A DNA stretch of 64,000 nucleotides from the NCBI GenBank assembly GCA_033557465.1, contig CM066035.1, positions 924,134,522 through 924,198,521 of the forward strand, in the 5' to 3' direction. Shown here one piece after another: positions 36,829-48,035 of the stretch; the first letter of the stretch is position 1; each line of letters begins with the position of its first letter. This stretch comes from Ichthyophis bannanicus. Taxonomy: Eukaryota; Chordata; Amphibia; Gymnophiona; Ichthyophiidae. The translations under genes and the position numbers were made by a program. The notes under the pieces are model-generated. The model was given only the letters and a program-made list of their open reading frames with translations, was not told the origin of the DNA and made no database searches.

Positions 36829-38525
36829 TGGAATCAGCCATGCATAGGATGAAGAGTGCAAAGAGGCATGCTTCCAATCGTCCAGGTCGTGAATGCAGGA
36901 CTCTGGATGCTTTTGGACGCAGGACTTTTCAAGCTTCTATGCTTTCAGCTAGGATCAGTTCATATATCCTATATATGGGAATGTTCCTCAAGGAAGTCAC
37001 AGGAGACTTGGAACTTATGAGCCCTTTTCTCCCAGATGATAAGAGACAAGATTTTCTTGCTCTAGTTAAGCATGCTCAAGATGTCTCCAAGTTTGTCAAT
37101 CGTGCAGCCTTTGACTGCTTTGAATGCATCAGCAGAACCTCTGCTATTGCCATTGGCGCACAACGGATTGCCTGGCTACAGGCATCAGACTTGGAGACTT
37201 GGGTACAGGACAAGTTAGGCAACATTCCTTGCACGGGGGAAAATCTCTTCGGAAAGAACTGGCAGGAAAAGGCTAACGAGTTAGATGCTGACAATTCTAC
37301 CTTAGATAGATTGTCAAAGTCTACAGCCACTCCAGCCAAAAGGAAGCCTTATAAAAACCCTCTTTTAGCAAAAAGAGGAAGTTTTATCCTTCCTATGCCC
37401 AGCAGAGTCAAACTCCAGGTCAGGTTGCCCAAAAGGGACAACCTAGACAGCAAAAGAAGCCGAAAGGCCCGAGAGCCCAACCAGCTCTCCAGGTTCAGCC
37501 CCCTCAAGGGCTTTGAGTCCTTCCTAGAGAGCTTTGCCTCCCTGTCTCTGAGGGGTCCCCAACCCACCAATATTCCGGGCAGGTTATGCCACTTTGTCAA
37601 CAGATGGCATCAGATAACAGCAGAAGATTGGACTTTGTCCATTGTAGGAGAGGGGTACAAGCTTCATTTTCACAGCATGCCCCCTCCTACAATTCTAAAG
37701 CAATTCAATTCACAAACCTCTGCAGACAATCTGCTAGAGCACGAGGTCTCCACACTGCTTGCCCAAGGGGCAATAGAGGAAGTACCCATTCTTCAACAGG
37801 GTGCAGGGTTCTATTCCCCCTATTTTCTTATTACAAAGAAAACAGGAGGACACAGACCCATTCTAGACCTCAGAGAATTGAACAAATATCTGTTTCAAAA
37901 TGATTTCTTTAGGAACTCTTCTGCCATACCTTCAAAGACAGGCTGGCTTTGCTCTCTAGATTTAAAGGATGCATATACTCACATTCTTATCCATCCAGAT
38001 CACAGAAAATGTTTAAGTTTCCTTTTCAGGGGAAAACATTTCCAGTACAGGGTTCTTCCTTTTGGTCTGGCTTCAGCACCAAGGGTATTCACGAAATGCA
38101 TGGCAGTAGTAGCTGCATTTCTACGAACCCTGGGGATTTTCATCTTGAGCCCTTACAGTTGCAGAGGCCAGCACTGCACAGTCCCATACAATGCGAATCC
38201 TCCAATATTTGGGATTGGTAATAAACTTCCCAAAATCTCAACTAGTTCCTTCACAATGCCTAGAATTCATAGGAGCCTGTCTGGATACCAGACAGGCAAG
38301 GGCTTTCCTTCCACAAGCCCGGTGTCTTCGCATAATGCAACTAGCTTCTCAAGCAGCAGGCAAATCCTCCCTCACTGCTCAAGAGCTACTGCAGTTACTG
38401 GGACATATGGCATCCACAGTTCATGTAGTCCCATATGCTCGCCTCCACATGCAAGCAGCTCGGTGGACCCTTTCCACACAATGGACACAGGCCACTTGTC
38501 GGACAAAATAACAATCTCTCAATGA
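36783..38525 (+). pseudogene. DIRS copy 2 gag end and reverse transcriptase
   Basis: The 580-codon frame begins with the gag C-terminal part (MHRMKSAKRHASN; SDLETWVQDKLGNIP) and runs into RT: SPYFLITKKTGGHRPILDL, WLCSLDLKDAYTHILIHPDH (first catalytic aspartate) and YRVLPFGLASAPRVFTKCMA. After LRTLGIFIL the expected P-Y-L-D-D-W-L-I box is absent: CCTTACAG at about 38150 joins sequence that should follow it. The thumb (LEFIGACLDTRQARAFLP; LGHMASTVHVVPYARLHM) continues in the frame 38191-38511. The enzyme lacks its catalytic box. Confidence 0.85.
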
Positions 38526-38531
38526 CTACTT

Positions 38532-39395
38532 TTGTCCCTCCAATGGTGGCAATCACTAGAAAATCTGACAGTGGAGTCTCCTTTCCATCAACCCCTCTTT
38601 CAGGCCACCCTAACGACAGATGCATCATACGTGGGTTGGGGAGCACATCTGAATCATCTCTCTACCCAGGGCACCTGTACTCCACAGGATGTTGGTTTAC
38701 ACATAAACCTCCTGGAATTAAGAGCAATCTATTTGGCTCTTTGAGTGTTCCACACCCAGCTCAGCTACAAGACAGTCCTAATCCAGACGGACAATCAAGT
38801 AGCCATGTTCTATGTGAACAAGCAGGGCGGGACAGGCTCTCTGTCGTTATGCAACGAAGCTTTACGACTGTGGGCCTTTGCCAGAGAGCATCAAATTCAC
38901 CTTCTAGTGGTATATCTTCCAGGCATTCAAAACCTTTGGGGAGACAAACTCAGTCGAGTAGTGCTGCCTCACGAGTGGTCCCTCCACCTAAACCAGGTGG
39001 CAAAGATATTTCATCTCTGGGGCACTCCAGACATAGACCTCTTTGAAAGTCCACTGAATGCCAAACTTCCCCAGTTCTGTTCCAGGATTCCGGCTCACAA
39101 CTGTCAGGCAAGGGATGCTTTCCTCCTTCACTGGGGTCAGGACTTCCTTTATGCCTTCCCACCCATTCCCCTAATCCCCAAAACACTCTTCCAGCTTCAG
39201 AGAGACAGGGGTCGCATGATTCTCATAGCGCCACAATGGCCACACCAAACGTGGTATTTCCTGCTTCTACCTCTCTCTCAAGCGGCACCTCTGGAGTTAG
39301 GGTATGCTCCAGATCTCCTTTCACAGGAGAACGGGACGCTATGGCACCTGGATCCCCAGTCCCTGCATCTCACGGCCTGGTTGCTGAAGGCTTAG
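38532..39395 (+). pseudogene. DIRS copy 2 RNase H and methyltransferase-like domain
   Basis: One frame with a single TGA at 38742-38744. Before it: LTTDASYVGWGAHLNH and INLLELRAIYLAL. After it: VLIQTDNQVAMFYVNKQGG and GDKLSRVVLPHEWSLHLNQ. The methyltransferase-like part follows (IDLFESPLNAKLPQFCSRIP; DAFLLHWGQDFLYAFPPIP; MILIAPQWPHQTWY). If the TGA were read through, the RNase H would be whole. Simple nonsense mutation is the likelier reading. Confidence 0.85.
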
Positions 39396-40611
39396 ACCTC
39401 CAAGATTTCAACCTGTCCCAGCAGGTAGAGGATATCCCTCAGGCTTCTAGGAAACTTTCCACAAGAAGATCTTATGCCTTCAAGTGGAAACATTTTACTA
39501 TATGGTGCTCCAAAAAGGGATTAAACCCCCCCTAGTCATACCCTTAGAATCGATACTAGAGTATCTTCTTCACTTATCGAATTCTGGTTTATTTATTTAT
39601 TTTTCTTATATACCGTGCTATTCGATATCAGTGCGGTTTACATGGAACATCAAGATATTTTACGGTGGGGGATTACACCGTAATTACAAATAACAGGGAT
39701 CTCAACTTGGATAACCATATTAACTATTTACACATATATTTACAGGGAACATGGGCTATGGAGGGTTAAGTGGCTTGCCCAAGACCACAAGGAGCACCTG
39801 TGGGACTAGAAACCCCAGTCCTTCCGGCCCAAGGTTGCTGTCCTCTAGTGGGATTTGAACCCCTGACCTTCTGGCCTGAAGTACCTTGCCCCAACCACTA
39901 GGCCACTCCTCCACTCCAATTCGGTGAGAGTCCATCTTAGTGCAATTGCAGCTTCTTATAAGCCTCTAAATGGACAACCAATTTCCTCTCATCCACTCCT
40001 ATCAAGATTTATGAGAGGCCTTTTATTAACCAAACCTCCCATCAAGCCACCACCGGTGGCATGGGATCTAAATCTAGTTCTCGGGCAGCTCATGAAGCCG
40101 CCTTATGAACTTTTGGCCACTAGAGCCCTTAAGCTTTTGACTTGGAAGGTCATCTTTCTAATTGCAGTCACCTCTGCCCGTCGCATTAGTGAACTGCAAG
40201 CTTTAGTGGCTGATCCTCCTTATACTAGGTTTTATCATGATAAGGTTGTTCTTCGAACTCACCCACACTTTATGCCAAAGGTGGTTTCGCCTTTTCATTT
40301 AAACAAATCAATTTATCTTCCTGTATTTTTTCCGAGGCCTCATGCAGAAAGAAACCTTCATACTTTGGATTGTAAAAGGGCTTTAGTCTTTTACATACAA
40401 AGCACACAACATAGAAAGTCCTCACAACTTTTTATAGCTTTTGACCCTAGTCATTTGGGACTTCCAGTCTCCAAAAGAACTTTATCTAAATGGATTGCCC
40501 AATGCATATCCTTTACTTATGAGAGTAAGGGTCTTCCTCTTCAGGACCATGTCACAGCTCATAATGTGAGAGCCATGGCAGCTTCTATGGCTAATCTCCA
40601 CTCTGTGTCTA
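39236..40611 (+). pseudogene. DIRS copy 2 tyrosine recombinase, SINE-split and truncated
   Basis: The frame 39236-39535 holds the start (QASRKLSTRRSYAFKWKHF). A SINE at 39588-39918 follows the LLHLSNSG codons. The frame resumes at 39924 (MRVHLSAIAASYKPLNGQP) with WDLNLVLGQLMKPPYE, the first catalytic arginine (VTSARRISELQAL) and H-N-V-R (VTAHNVRAMAASMANLHS). The catalytic tyrosine region is missing because the element ends at about 40611. Confidence 0.85.
39588..39918 (-). mobile_element. tRNA-derived SINE inside DIRS recombinase
   Basis: On the minus strand: A box TGGCCTAGTGG (39905-39895), B box GGTTCAAATCC (39861-39851), a central body, and a 3' end (39640-39611) with the paired hairpin of the L2 tail and a (TAAA)n end. 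The DIRS bases AATTCTGGT on the left and AATTCGGT on the right may be an imperfect target-site duplication. Same family as 19585-19862. Confidence 0.8.
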
Positions 40612-41110
40612 TGGCTTCCTCGCATCCATCTTTTTATCGGTCAGAATGGGAGTATCCCATGTGATCATAACCTCTTCATTCTCTGTAATTCTTTTAGGGT
40701 CATTATCCCAGTGCTTTTCAGGCACATTGATGTGGTGTATACAGAGTTTCCAATGGATGAGTTGTATTACTTTATTGTGCCTTTCGGTATAGAAATTTTC
40801 TGCCATCTGAACTTCATATGCAGCTCTGAGGTGAGTCATTGTTTCCAGCTCTCTTACATAATCTACATATGTCTGTTTTGCTGTTTTTTTTATCTTTTTT
40901 CATCAATGCACACTGTAAACCATGTCTACTGCCTAGTTGCCTGGCTACAGGTGGGATATAAAATCCAGTAAACTGTTAACTGTCTGTAATCCGCTATCCT
41001 GGGCTGCAACTATCAGTCTCTCATCCTTCAGTTTCAGTTCACTTCTCCTTAACCATTCATGTGTCCGTTCTTGATCTCTCTCAATTTGAGTTTCTTCCTT
41101 TCTATCCAGA
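40612..41110 (-). mobile_element. R4-like LINE 3' fragment
   Basis: The minus strand encodes KVIQLIHWKLCIHHINVPEK and ENEEVMITWDTPILTDKKMD (40775-40612), closely matching the R4-like copy at 29.6-29.75 kb, with a degraded cysteine/histidine block upstream (about 40870-40800). Frames are broken. It directly abuts the truncated DIRS copy 2. Confidence 0.7.
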
Positions 41111-41249
41111 TCTGTGTTTGTTTGTGTCTCTTTTCTGCCTTGCTAGAGATGCAAAGAACAAGCAAGGATTTCAGAATCAAATTCCCATGTATATGTTGAC
41201 TCCCCTAGCACCATCTCTTTTACCTGTGCCTAAAAGTACAAATGCAATG

Positions 41250-41330
41250 AAACTTATTATTACTACTACTACTATTGAGCACGTATATAGCACCACGCAT
41301 GCAGCGCTGTACAGATAAACAGATAAACTT
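41250..41330. repeat. Trinucleotide run and short interspersed repeat
   Basis: A (TTA/CTA)n run at 41250-41277 leads into GAGCACGTATATAGC and GCATGCAGCGCTGTACAGAT. The core GCATGCAGCGCTGTACA recurs at 43378-43394. This looks like the conserved end of an old SINE or LINE. Confidence 0.5.
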
Positions 41331-41719
41331 ATGGGCATACTGCTAGCCAATGAGGGCAATTTTCAGACTGGAGAATTTACCTATGTATCTGCTTAGCTGC
41401 CTGGGAAAATTCCTTTGAAAATTATCCTCATTTTGCCTTTCTTTTATCTACATCGTTTTAGAGGCAGATTAACAAATGTTATTTTCATGTTGCTTCTTTC
41501 ATTTGCAAATCAAAGCAACACTTATAATCTTTCTAGATTTACACCATACACACCTGCTGAAAAATCTAACTTCGACCTTCTCTCCCATTCTTTAGAATGG
41601 TAAATGTCAATCATCTCAGTACGTGTTTGGACAGATAATAGCAAAGACAAGAGGGGTGATGCCTTTGTTCTGAAACATGCCTAGAAAGGGCAAGATTAGG
41701 TCATGAAAGCTGCAGCTGG

Positions 41720-41880
41720 TGGGTGGCTCCAGTGAAGGCTAGTGATTAGGGTAATGGCTGTTAGCCCACAGAGCTGAGTTCAAGGTTTGCTCTCTGTGAC
41801 CTTGAATACGCATTTCTCCCTGTGTGTCTCATGTGCTTAATCAGACAGTAACCTTTTGGACCGGATCTTGGTTTTAGCTG
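41720..41880 (+). repeat. Degenerate MIR/tRNA-SINE-like repeat
   Basis: GGCTAGTGATTAGGGTAATG, GAGTTCAAGGTTTG (B-box-like) and CTGTGACCTTGAATACGCAT follow the order of MIR-type SINEs. Strongly diverged. Confidence 0.4.
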
Positions 41881-42005
41881 ATGCTGAGAGCTATATACAC
41901 GACTGGTGGGATAAACAAACTAGCCTACAAATCGACAGTATCTAAACAAACACAAGCCTAGCAGCCCATCTTCATACCATTCCTGCACGTTCAACAGATC
42001 TGCCC

Positions 42006-42013
42006 TGACGTCA
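42006..42013 (+). promoter_or_regulatory. CRE palindrome TGACGTCA
   Basis: A perfect CREB/ATF consensus at the upstream edge of the CpG-rich block, about 430 bases before the DDX3X start codon. Confidence 0.6.
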
Positions 42014-42293
42014 TAAACGCGGAAGTCACGCAGGGCGCAGAGGCCTGCCTCCATGGCAATGGAGCCACTTCCGGACCTAGGCGAGCTACAGTCAAGAGTA
42101 AGGTGTTTTTTTCGGCCTTGTAACCGACCATACTTTGCCCCCGATCCTACCAACGCCATAGGAAAGGAATCAACGGGCTTTCAAAATCGGGTGGTTTGGG
42201 CTGGCAAGCCTCGCGAACTCTTGGCAAAGGAACAAAAGCAGCAACAGCCCTAGCAGCGGGCGGGTGGGCCGTGAGGGGAGGGGTGCTGCGCGA

Positions 42294-42301
42294 TGACGTA
42301 A
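42294..42301 (+). promoter_or_regulatory. CRE-like TGACGTAA
   Basis: CREB/ATF-type site about 150 bases before the start codon, close to the probable transcription start. Confidence 0.5.
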
Positions 42302-42442
42302 TTTGCGTGGGCTCGTTTAAGGAGACGCATAAGAGCCGGGCATTCAGTTGGAAGCAGACCTCTCACGGAGCGTTTCGCTGACAGAGAGCGCGATCGGAAT
42401 TCCTTAAATCCTATAAAAGCCGGTTACCTTTATTCTTTAGTT

Positions 42443-42487
42443 ATGAGTCATGTGGCCGTGGAAAATGTCCTCAGCCTAGATCAGCAG
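42443..42487 (+). CDS. ddx3x: DDX3X first coding exon (15 codons)
   Basis: The product is an ATP-dependent DEAD-box RNA helicase that acts in translation initiation, mRNA export and stress granules. Only the N-terminal exon is here: start codon at 42443, MSHVAVEN followed by VLSLDQQ, then the donor CAG|GTAAGG at 42488. Vertebrate DDX3X begins with nearly the same residues, and its first coding exon also ends after LDQQ in phase 0. The helicase core, including the DEAD box, lies in later exons outside the window or not recognised. The start codon lies in a CpG-rich block, as expected for a broadly expressed gene. The alternative reading, a processed copy, is unlikely because the intron donor is present. 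Confidence 0.88.
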
Positions 42488-42543
42488 GTAAGGGAGCGCG
42501 CGAGAGAAAGGCTGGTGGTGGTGGTCGTCGGCGCGCGTCCCGT

Positions 42544-42569
42544 GGGGGTGGGGGTGGGGGTGATGAGGG
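42544..42569 (+). promoter_or_regulatory. G-quadruplex-type motif at start of intron 1
   Basis: Three GGGGG runs separated by single T, then GGG after six bases, lie 57 bases after the DDX3X splice donor on the transcribed-sense strand. Confidence 0.6.
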
Positions 42570-43339
42570 TTGCTGAGCGGTATGTGGGGGAGGGGGAGTT
42601 GTCGCCGTGTAACCGCCCAACGTGGTCCATGACGGTTTTTTGTTATTGTCACTTTCGGCGTGAGGGGAGGGGGTCTGTGGTAGTCCCTTTGTTTAGGATT
42701 GCGAAGGGGTTCAGTCTTTGGAGGGGACAGAAGAACAAGCTATCAGTGAGGGGGGGGGGGCGTGAGGGCTATGGAGAAGGCCGGCGGTCATCACTACTCA
42801 GGTCCGTGGGTTCTGGACCGGGGGGTGGTGGGATGCGCTGAGGTCTCGCCGCTCTTCGGCGCATAATGGCGGCTTTTGTTTTTGGCCTGGTAGAGACGTG
42901 TTGGGGGAGGGGCGTGCTCATGCAGCTCCTGCTCCGGGTGGGTTTTTCGGCTCGTCTTTCTCCGCCTGCTCGAGGCTGTGGTTGGGCAGGCCGGAGCTCG
43001 TGCCGGCTCTTTGTTGGTGGGGACTGGTTTTGTTTTCTACCCCCCTCCCGACTTCTCTCTCTCTCTTTGTTGGCGCGGGGCCCGGCCGGCAGGACTGGTG
43101 ACGCAGCTGCTTATTGATGCGGCTGCCGCCGGCTGGCTGGGGGAGGGGCTGTGCCTCGGGAGGCTTTCCGAATACGTAGGCAGCGGCCGCTTAGGCTTTT
43201 CTGTGTATCTTCTCCGGTGGGCGCACCCTGTCCCTTTCCTTGTTTCCCATCCCCCCAGTTTCCTGTCATCGTAGGGCGGGGCTTCGGGCTGCTGCGATGC
43301 TACTGCCTTTGGCCGAATCGACTCCTTCCTCCTCTCCAC

Positions 43340-43405
43340 CCCATCCTCTACTAAGCACTTATACAGCGCTGCGAGGCGCATGCAGCGCTGTACAAACAGT
43401 CCCTT
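43340..43405. repeat. Short interspersed repeat fragment
   Basis: TCTACTAAGCACTTATACAG and GCATGCAGCGCTGTACAAAC resemble 41270-41320 and mark the same old repeat at the end of the CpG-rich block. Confidence 0.45.
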
Positions 43406-44199
43406 GTCCCTGAAAATGATTCCCTCCTGGCAGAGCGCAGATCGGATTACTGGCGGGTAGATAGTTTAAGGCGCTGGCCTGTGACCTGGTGTCATCTTAC
43501 TGCTCGGGAAAACATTTTTTCTGGTTGGTGGTAACTTATTTTGTAGGGTGAATGAGTCGGCCGCAAAAGACGTGTGCTGTAGATAGCGATTGATCGTGGT
43601 AAACGTCCAACCTTGCGGGATTACGATCATGGCTATGTACGCCGAAGTGTTTCTATCGCGTTTCAGAAAACTTTTTTCGAAGTACCCGTAGAGTATTAAA
43701 ATGCTATAAACTTATAAAACAAGCTTTTCCAAAGGGAAGTATAGAGTTTCCTAAAAATGGAAAGGATGTCTGGTACGGTAGGATGACCTTTTGCTCATAA
43801 ATAATGGTACTGAATGCTGACTCTGGTTTAACCTTGTAACTGAATCTTTTTGCAGATAAGGTGACTCGATTCCGTTATAATTGTTTTTCGCTTTTGCGCA
43901 GCCATTGGTAACTCACCACCTAGACTAGAAATCGGATCTGCCTTTTCTGTCCTAATTACTGAAGCTCCAGTGACTGAGCATGTTTGAGTTTAGTAGTTGA
44001 TCATTGAGACCTTTTTAAAAAACAAACATTAATTTGCTAGTATTATGCCACTATGTATAAAAAAACAAAAAAAGTCTGTCAGTGCTGCCTCCTGGTGACC
44101 CAGCAGCTCTTGGTTTTTCTTGGCTAGTGCCTTGACTATCTACCTGCCAGTAACCCAATCTGCATTCTGATTAAGTGTGAGGAAGTACATGGCCAGGCC

Positions 44200-44325
44200 T
44201 TTCTTCTAAGGCAGTAGAGGATTAAGTGATTTGCCCAAGGCTGCAAGGAGTGCCAGTGAGAATCAAACCCTGGTCTTTTGATTACCAAGGCAGTGCTCTA
44301 ACCATTAGACTGCTACTCTACTATC
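44200..44325 (-). repeat. MIR/tRNA-SINE-like repeat
   Basis: Read on the minus strand: AGTCTAATGGTTAGAGCACT (A-box region), CAGGGTTTGATTCTCACTGG (B-box region) and GCAGCCTTGGGCAAATCACT (core). This order is typical of MIR-related SINEs of amphibians and other vertebrates. Confidence 0.65.
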
Positions 44326-44502
44326 ATGTCACCATATCTCTCATTTAATAGTACAGTCATACCTTATTGCTAGACGAACTAGGTAATCATAGCATATGAA
44401 GATAATGTTGATGCCAAATGTTTATATTTATACACAATTCTAAAGCTGACCTCAAAATAAGGAGTGGGAATACAGATACTTTATACTCAAACTCCCAAAG
44501 TA

Positions 44503-44847
44503 CAGTCAACCCTTGCCGCTTCGACTTTCGCGGCTTCACTCTATTGCATTTTTTCAAATACATGTATAATCATTAAAAAGTTGATACAGTGAAAATGAGT
44601 GTATACTCTGAGTCAGTTATACACCCCTGTATTAAAATTACTGTGCGTGTGGACTGTAGGTCTTTAAGCCCCACCATGTCTCCTAAACATGCTGCTTCTA
44701 AGCCTTCTGATGAAACTAAGCGCCGGAGAAAGATGCTTACCATCCAGGAGAAGGTAAAACTCTTGGATATAAATAGTCTTACTTCACGGAAATTCACTTA
44801 TCGCGGTAGAGTCTGGAACGGATTAACCGCGATAAACGAGGGAAGAC
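44503..44847 (+). mobile_element. Tigger/pogo-type DNA transposon remnant, TA duplication
   Basis: Ends CAGTCAACCCTTGCCG (44503) and, inverted, GTCTTCCCTCGTTTATCGCG (44847) are Tigger-like and lie between TA at 44501-44502 and TA at 44848-44849. The other Penelope arm shows the uninterrupted site (CCCAAAATATCTCAG at about 47000 on the minus strand). Inside, 44676-44770 encodes the start of a pogo-family transposase (MSPKHAASKPSDETKRRRKM, then LTIQEKVKLLD). The remainder is deleted. Confidence 0.8.
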
Positions 44848-45209
44848 TATCTCAAAAAAAGGCTTACAATCTTATATAACACTTCATCCTACAATAATGC
44901 AGCTGTGAAACAGAGAAACCATCAGAGCAGAGCTAAGGATTCAACAAACAGATATACCTGCATATCTTTAAATCCCAGCAGTAACATTCATTAGTCTCAT
45001 CTGAACTTGTAACAGTGGCGACAAATACGCTTCAGTTTCACCACAAAACAGCCTGACATACAATGTTTCAGACTAACATGCCTTGCTTCAGGGAATTGAT
45101 TTTACAAAAACACAACTCCATCAAAAGCTAGCTTGTAAGCTAGTACGTTACTAAAAAACAAACAAACAAATCCAAAAGGGAATATAAAGTTCCCAGCCAA
45201 CTCCAATCC

Positions 45210-46749
45210 AAATGTACATACTTAACTAATCCAAGTAATCACAACTATCGCAAGATATGAATCAGACGTCCACTCGTGATTGTTTAAACCCGTGGGTTCT
45301 AATGATTTTAACTGCAAGATCCACTTCTGTTCAACAAAATTTAAATGACCCGATTGATCACCACCCGGCTAGGCTAATATTAATTGCTTGATCTAATACC
45401 TGCCAATAGAACTGGTCTGCCTGAGGATTAGCTACAAAATGAGCAACTGTAGGCACCGTCAATACTTTATCCAGTCTACTATGGTGCTTACTAATACGTT
45501 TGTGAATCATGCGTCCATTCAAGGGCAAACAACCACATAAACCACGTGTTGAAAGACATGATGTAATATGTCGTGCTGTGAATTTGCTCATGAGTTATGG
45601 GATGAGTCCAGGTAGGACCAGTAATGGTATTGACACCAACGGCCACAGCTGATATGGCTCCCTTCAGATGAGTCTCTTTTCCTTTGAAGCCAGTTACTGA
45701 TATTTCTACCACATCTATAGACCGTGCAGGGAGGACTAGATACATGGTAAAAGCCAGTGACGTTTTATCAACCCAGTTATCCGTGGCACCATATTAGAGT
45801 ATGGAAGAACACATATCAATTGATCCTCTTGTTCTTGTGATTCATGTTTAGGCAACAGCCATTCCCGATGAGCATATCTAGCATGCATAAAAGCTTTTCA
45901 TATCACAGCCAAAGGCTAATGCCGCTCTAATAGGCTCACCTTAGTCATTCGCCCTGGGCTGGAAAATCCATTAAGGACTCTCAAACAGGCCATAACTGCA
46001 AAAATTGACTGGCAAACCTATACTTAAGATGCTTGGGATGATCACTAGTAAATTGCAATAAAGTATTGCGATCCACCAGCTTACAATATAGGGATGTTAC
46101 CACAATACATACAATGTACACTGAACTAAAACATCTAAAAATTGTCTGCTCAGTAGAAGTTTTCATTGTAAATTCCAAAAAGGATGGGAATCATTGATCC
46201 ATTGTTCAGATTCTTTAAATTATTGAAAAGAACCATACCATAAAAATAATATATAATCTAAAAATCTACACCACAAAGAAATATAGGCCAAAAAAAAGAA
46301 ACGTTAATACAATGTCTTCAAAATTTGCCATCTTTAAAGTGGCAAGAGATGGTGCTATATGGCTGCCCCATGACATTACCAAGATAAGTAAATAGTACTG
46401 ACATAGAATTGCCCCTCAAAGTAAAAATAATTACATCAACAACTGAAGTAAAAAGTTGGCAGAAACTCGATGAGATTGCTGAGACATCTAGCTTTAAATA
46501 TATAATCTGCATCAACTCCTCCTGGGCTATAACTGTATAAAGAGATTGAACATCTATGGTCACTAACCAACATTCTGCAGCATCTACATGTAAATCGGAA
46601 ATTAAATGCAAAAAGTGAGAAGTGTCTTGTACAAAAGAATGTACCCATCTTGCCATTTGGATTTCACCTTTGGCTTTCTTGTAAGGCACTAGCTTAGGAG
46701 CTAGCTTTTGATGGAGTTGTGTTTTTGTAAAGTCAATTCCCTGGAGCAA
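45210..46749 (-). pseudogene. Penelope RT and GIY-YIG endonuclease remnant
   Basis: The frame 46749-46318 holds LLQG-type start GIDFTKTQLHQKLAPKLVPY and the RT block LVTIDVQSLYTVIAQEELMQ (first catalytic aspartate region), then LFTYLGNVMGQPYS where family members have a G-T-x-M-G-x-P motif. The rest of the RT is lost. From 45591 the GIY-YIG endonuclease end appears: MIHKRISKHHSRLDKVLT, VPTVAHFVANPQADQFYW, and, to about 45260, VEQKWILQLKSLEPTGLN. It is not functional. Confidence 0.75.
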
Positions 46750-47199
46750 GATGTATTAGTCTGAAACATATGTTGGTTGGTTTTGTGGTAAAATTGTTGT
46801 GAAGAATATTTGTTGTCATTGGTCTCATCTGAACATGTAACAATGTATGATACTGCTGGGATTTAAAGATAAGCAGGTATACCTGTTTTAATTCTTAGCT
46901 CTGCTCTGATTTCTGTTAATGGTTTATTTCACAGCTAGCTGCATGAGTGTAAGGTTGAAGAGTTTATATAAATTGTAAGTCTTTTTCTGAGATATTTTGG
47001 GAGTTTGAGTACAATGTTTTATATTTGGCTTGGCAGTTAACTTCTGCATGAGTAGTGTTTTTTTTTTTTTTTTTTTTTTTTTTAAGCTCAGTTGGTGATA
47101 ATTCAGTAGGCAACTCCAACTACCTGTTCTGTCGTCGTCCCCCCCCCCCCCTCCCCTCCAACATTTAGATCCCTGCCTCATCCCTTCTTATCAGTGCCC

Positions 47200-47954
47200 T
47201 ACTGCATGAAGGCTGAGTGCTTCCCACTTTGTGAATTCTGCTTCAGCATCATGTATAGGTAGTCTGGGAAATAAAGATCTGGGCATTAACAGGGGTTGCT
47301 GAGCTGCTGATTTAACTTTTAATTCTTGTGGTTGTAAGACTTGTGCAGCCTATCCAAATTTACATGTGTGGTGTGGCTTTTTAATGTAATTCAAAGCAGC
47401 ATTCAAAACTGAGGTGCTGAGGAGCTTTCATCTCTTAATCTGTACCTTTTTTCATTTTGACAGTTTGCTTATCTTTTGTTCTCCCCTCAATTCCTTATCC
47501 TGCTAGACCAGTTCAGACAAGTGGTTATGACCCCCTGCTAGCAGATGGGGGCAAACTTGTGCAACTTTCAGTGATTGTATCACTTGGTATATTCTCTAGT
47601 ACAGCATGGAGAGGTCAGAATGGTCTGCTTCCAGCAGGTGGCAAAGTGTGGACTGGTATAGCAGTGAAAATAGGCCTGACTCTCCTCACCCTTGCTTTGA
47701 GAGGCGTTGGATTGGGCCTTAAAGGGCCTGACAGCTCAGTGCGGGTATACCCATTTCTCCTTGAGTACAATTACCCTGTATCCATATTGTTTTCCTGTGG
47801 GTTAGAAGCACTGATGAGCTAGAGGAGCATGAGAGCTCCATGGGGTTCCTGAAGGCAGGTTAGTAAGTGGGCCCAGGCCTCCCTTCCTCTTGCTATCCTA
47901 ACCTTTTGTCTAAGTCCCTCTGCTCCCATTGGTAGTTCTGTTGGCTCTTATTTT
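47200..47954 (+). other. No gene; start of repeat shared with 27015
   Basis: From 47501 the sequence TGCTAGACCAGTTCAGACAA matches 27015-27034 with one difference. The following GACCCCCTGCTAGCAGATGG suggests a retrotransposon terminal region, but no domain was found to support a class. Confidence 0.35.
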
Positions 47955-48035
47955 ATTTTTTATTTAGGCAGATTTAATATACCGCTTTATCATTAAATCA
48001 AAGCGGTTTTCACATCAATCAATCAAGGGGGGGTT
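47955..48035 (-). repeat. L2-type 3' tail fragment
   Basis: An AT tail followed by ATACCGCTTTATCATTAAAT and the paired AAGCGGT (47979-48007) is the terminal hairpin of the L2 3' end in reverse. Confidence 0.55.

Larger units (their letters stand above)
35279..40611 (+). mobile_element. DIRS1-like retrotransposon copy 2, 3'-truncated
   Basis: The left terminal repeat starts at about 35279 (CAGGAACAAGCAGGAATG), matching the terminus predicted from the internal complementary region of copy 1. Gag, RT, RNase H, methyltransferase-like and recombinase regions follow in order, moderately intact. The right end (recombinase tyrosine, internal complementary region, right repeat) is missing: at about 40611 the sequence changes to an R4-like LINE. 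A SINE interrupts the recombinase. Confidence 0.9.
41990..43350 (+). promoter_or_regulatory. CpG-rich promoter block of DDX3X
   Basis: The density of CG dinucleotides rises sharply here compared with the rest of the window, and the block surrounds the DDX3X first coding exon. It contains a full CRE (TGACGTCA, 42006-42013), a CRE-like TGACGTAA (42294-42301), ETS-like ACTTCCGG (42066-42073) and GC boxes (GGGCGGG near 42258). Transcription probably starts between about 42300 and 42400. The exact start cannot be read from sequence. Confidence 0.75.
44470..47057 (-). mobile_element. Penelope-like element with long inverted arms
   Basis: The coding part lies at 46749-45210 on the minus strand. The arms 44470-45150 (excluding the Tigger insert) and 46690-47030 are reverse complements over about 335 bases, including coding sequence for the GIDFTKTQLHQKLA segment. 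So one end carries an inverted partial copy of the other, a layout known for Penelope-like elements. A run of about 30 T at 47059-47090 borders the right arm. Confidence 0.75.
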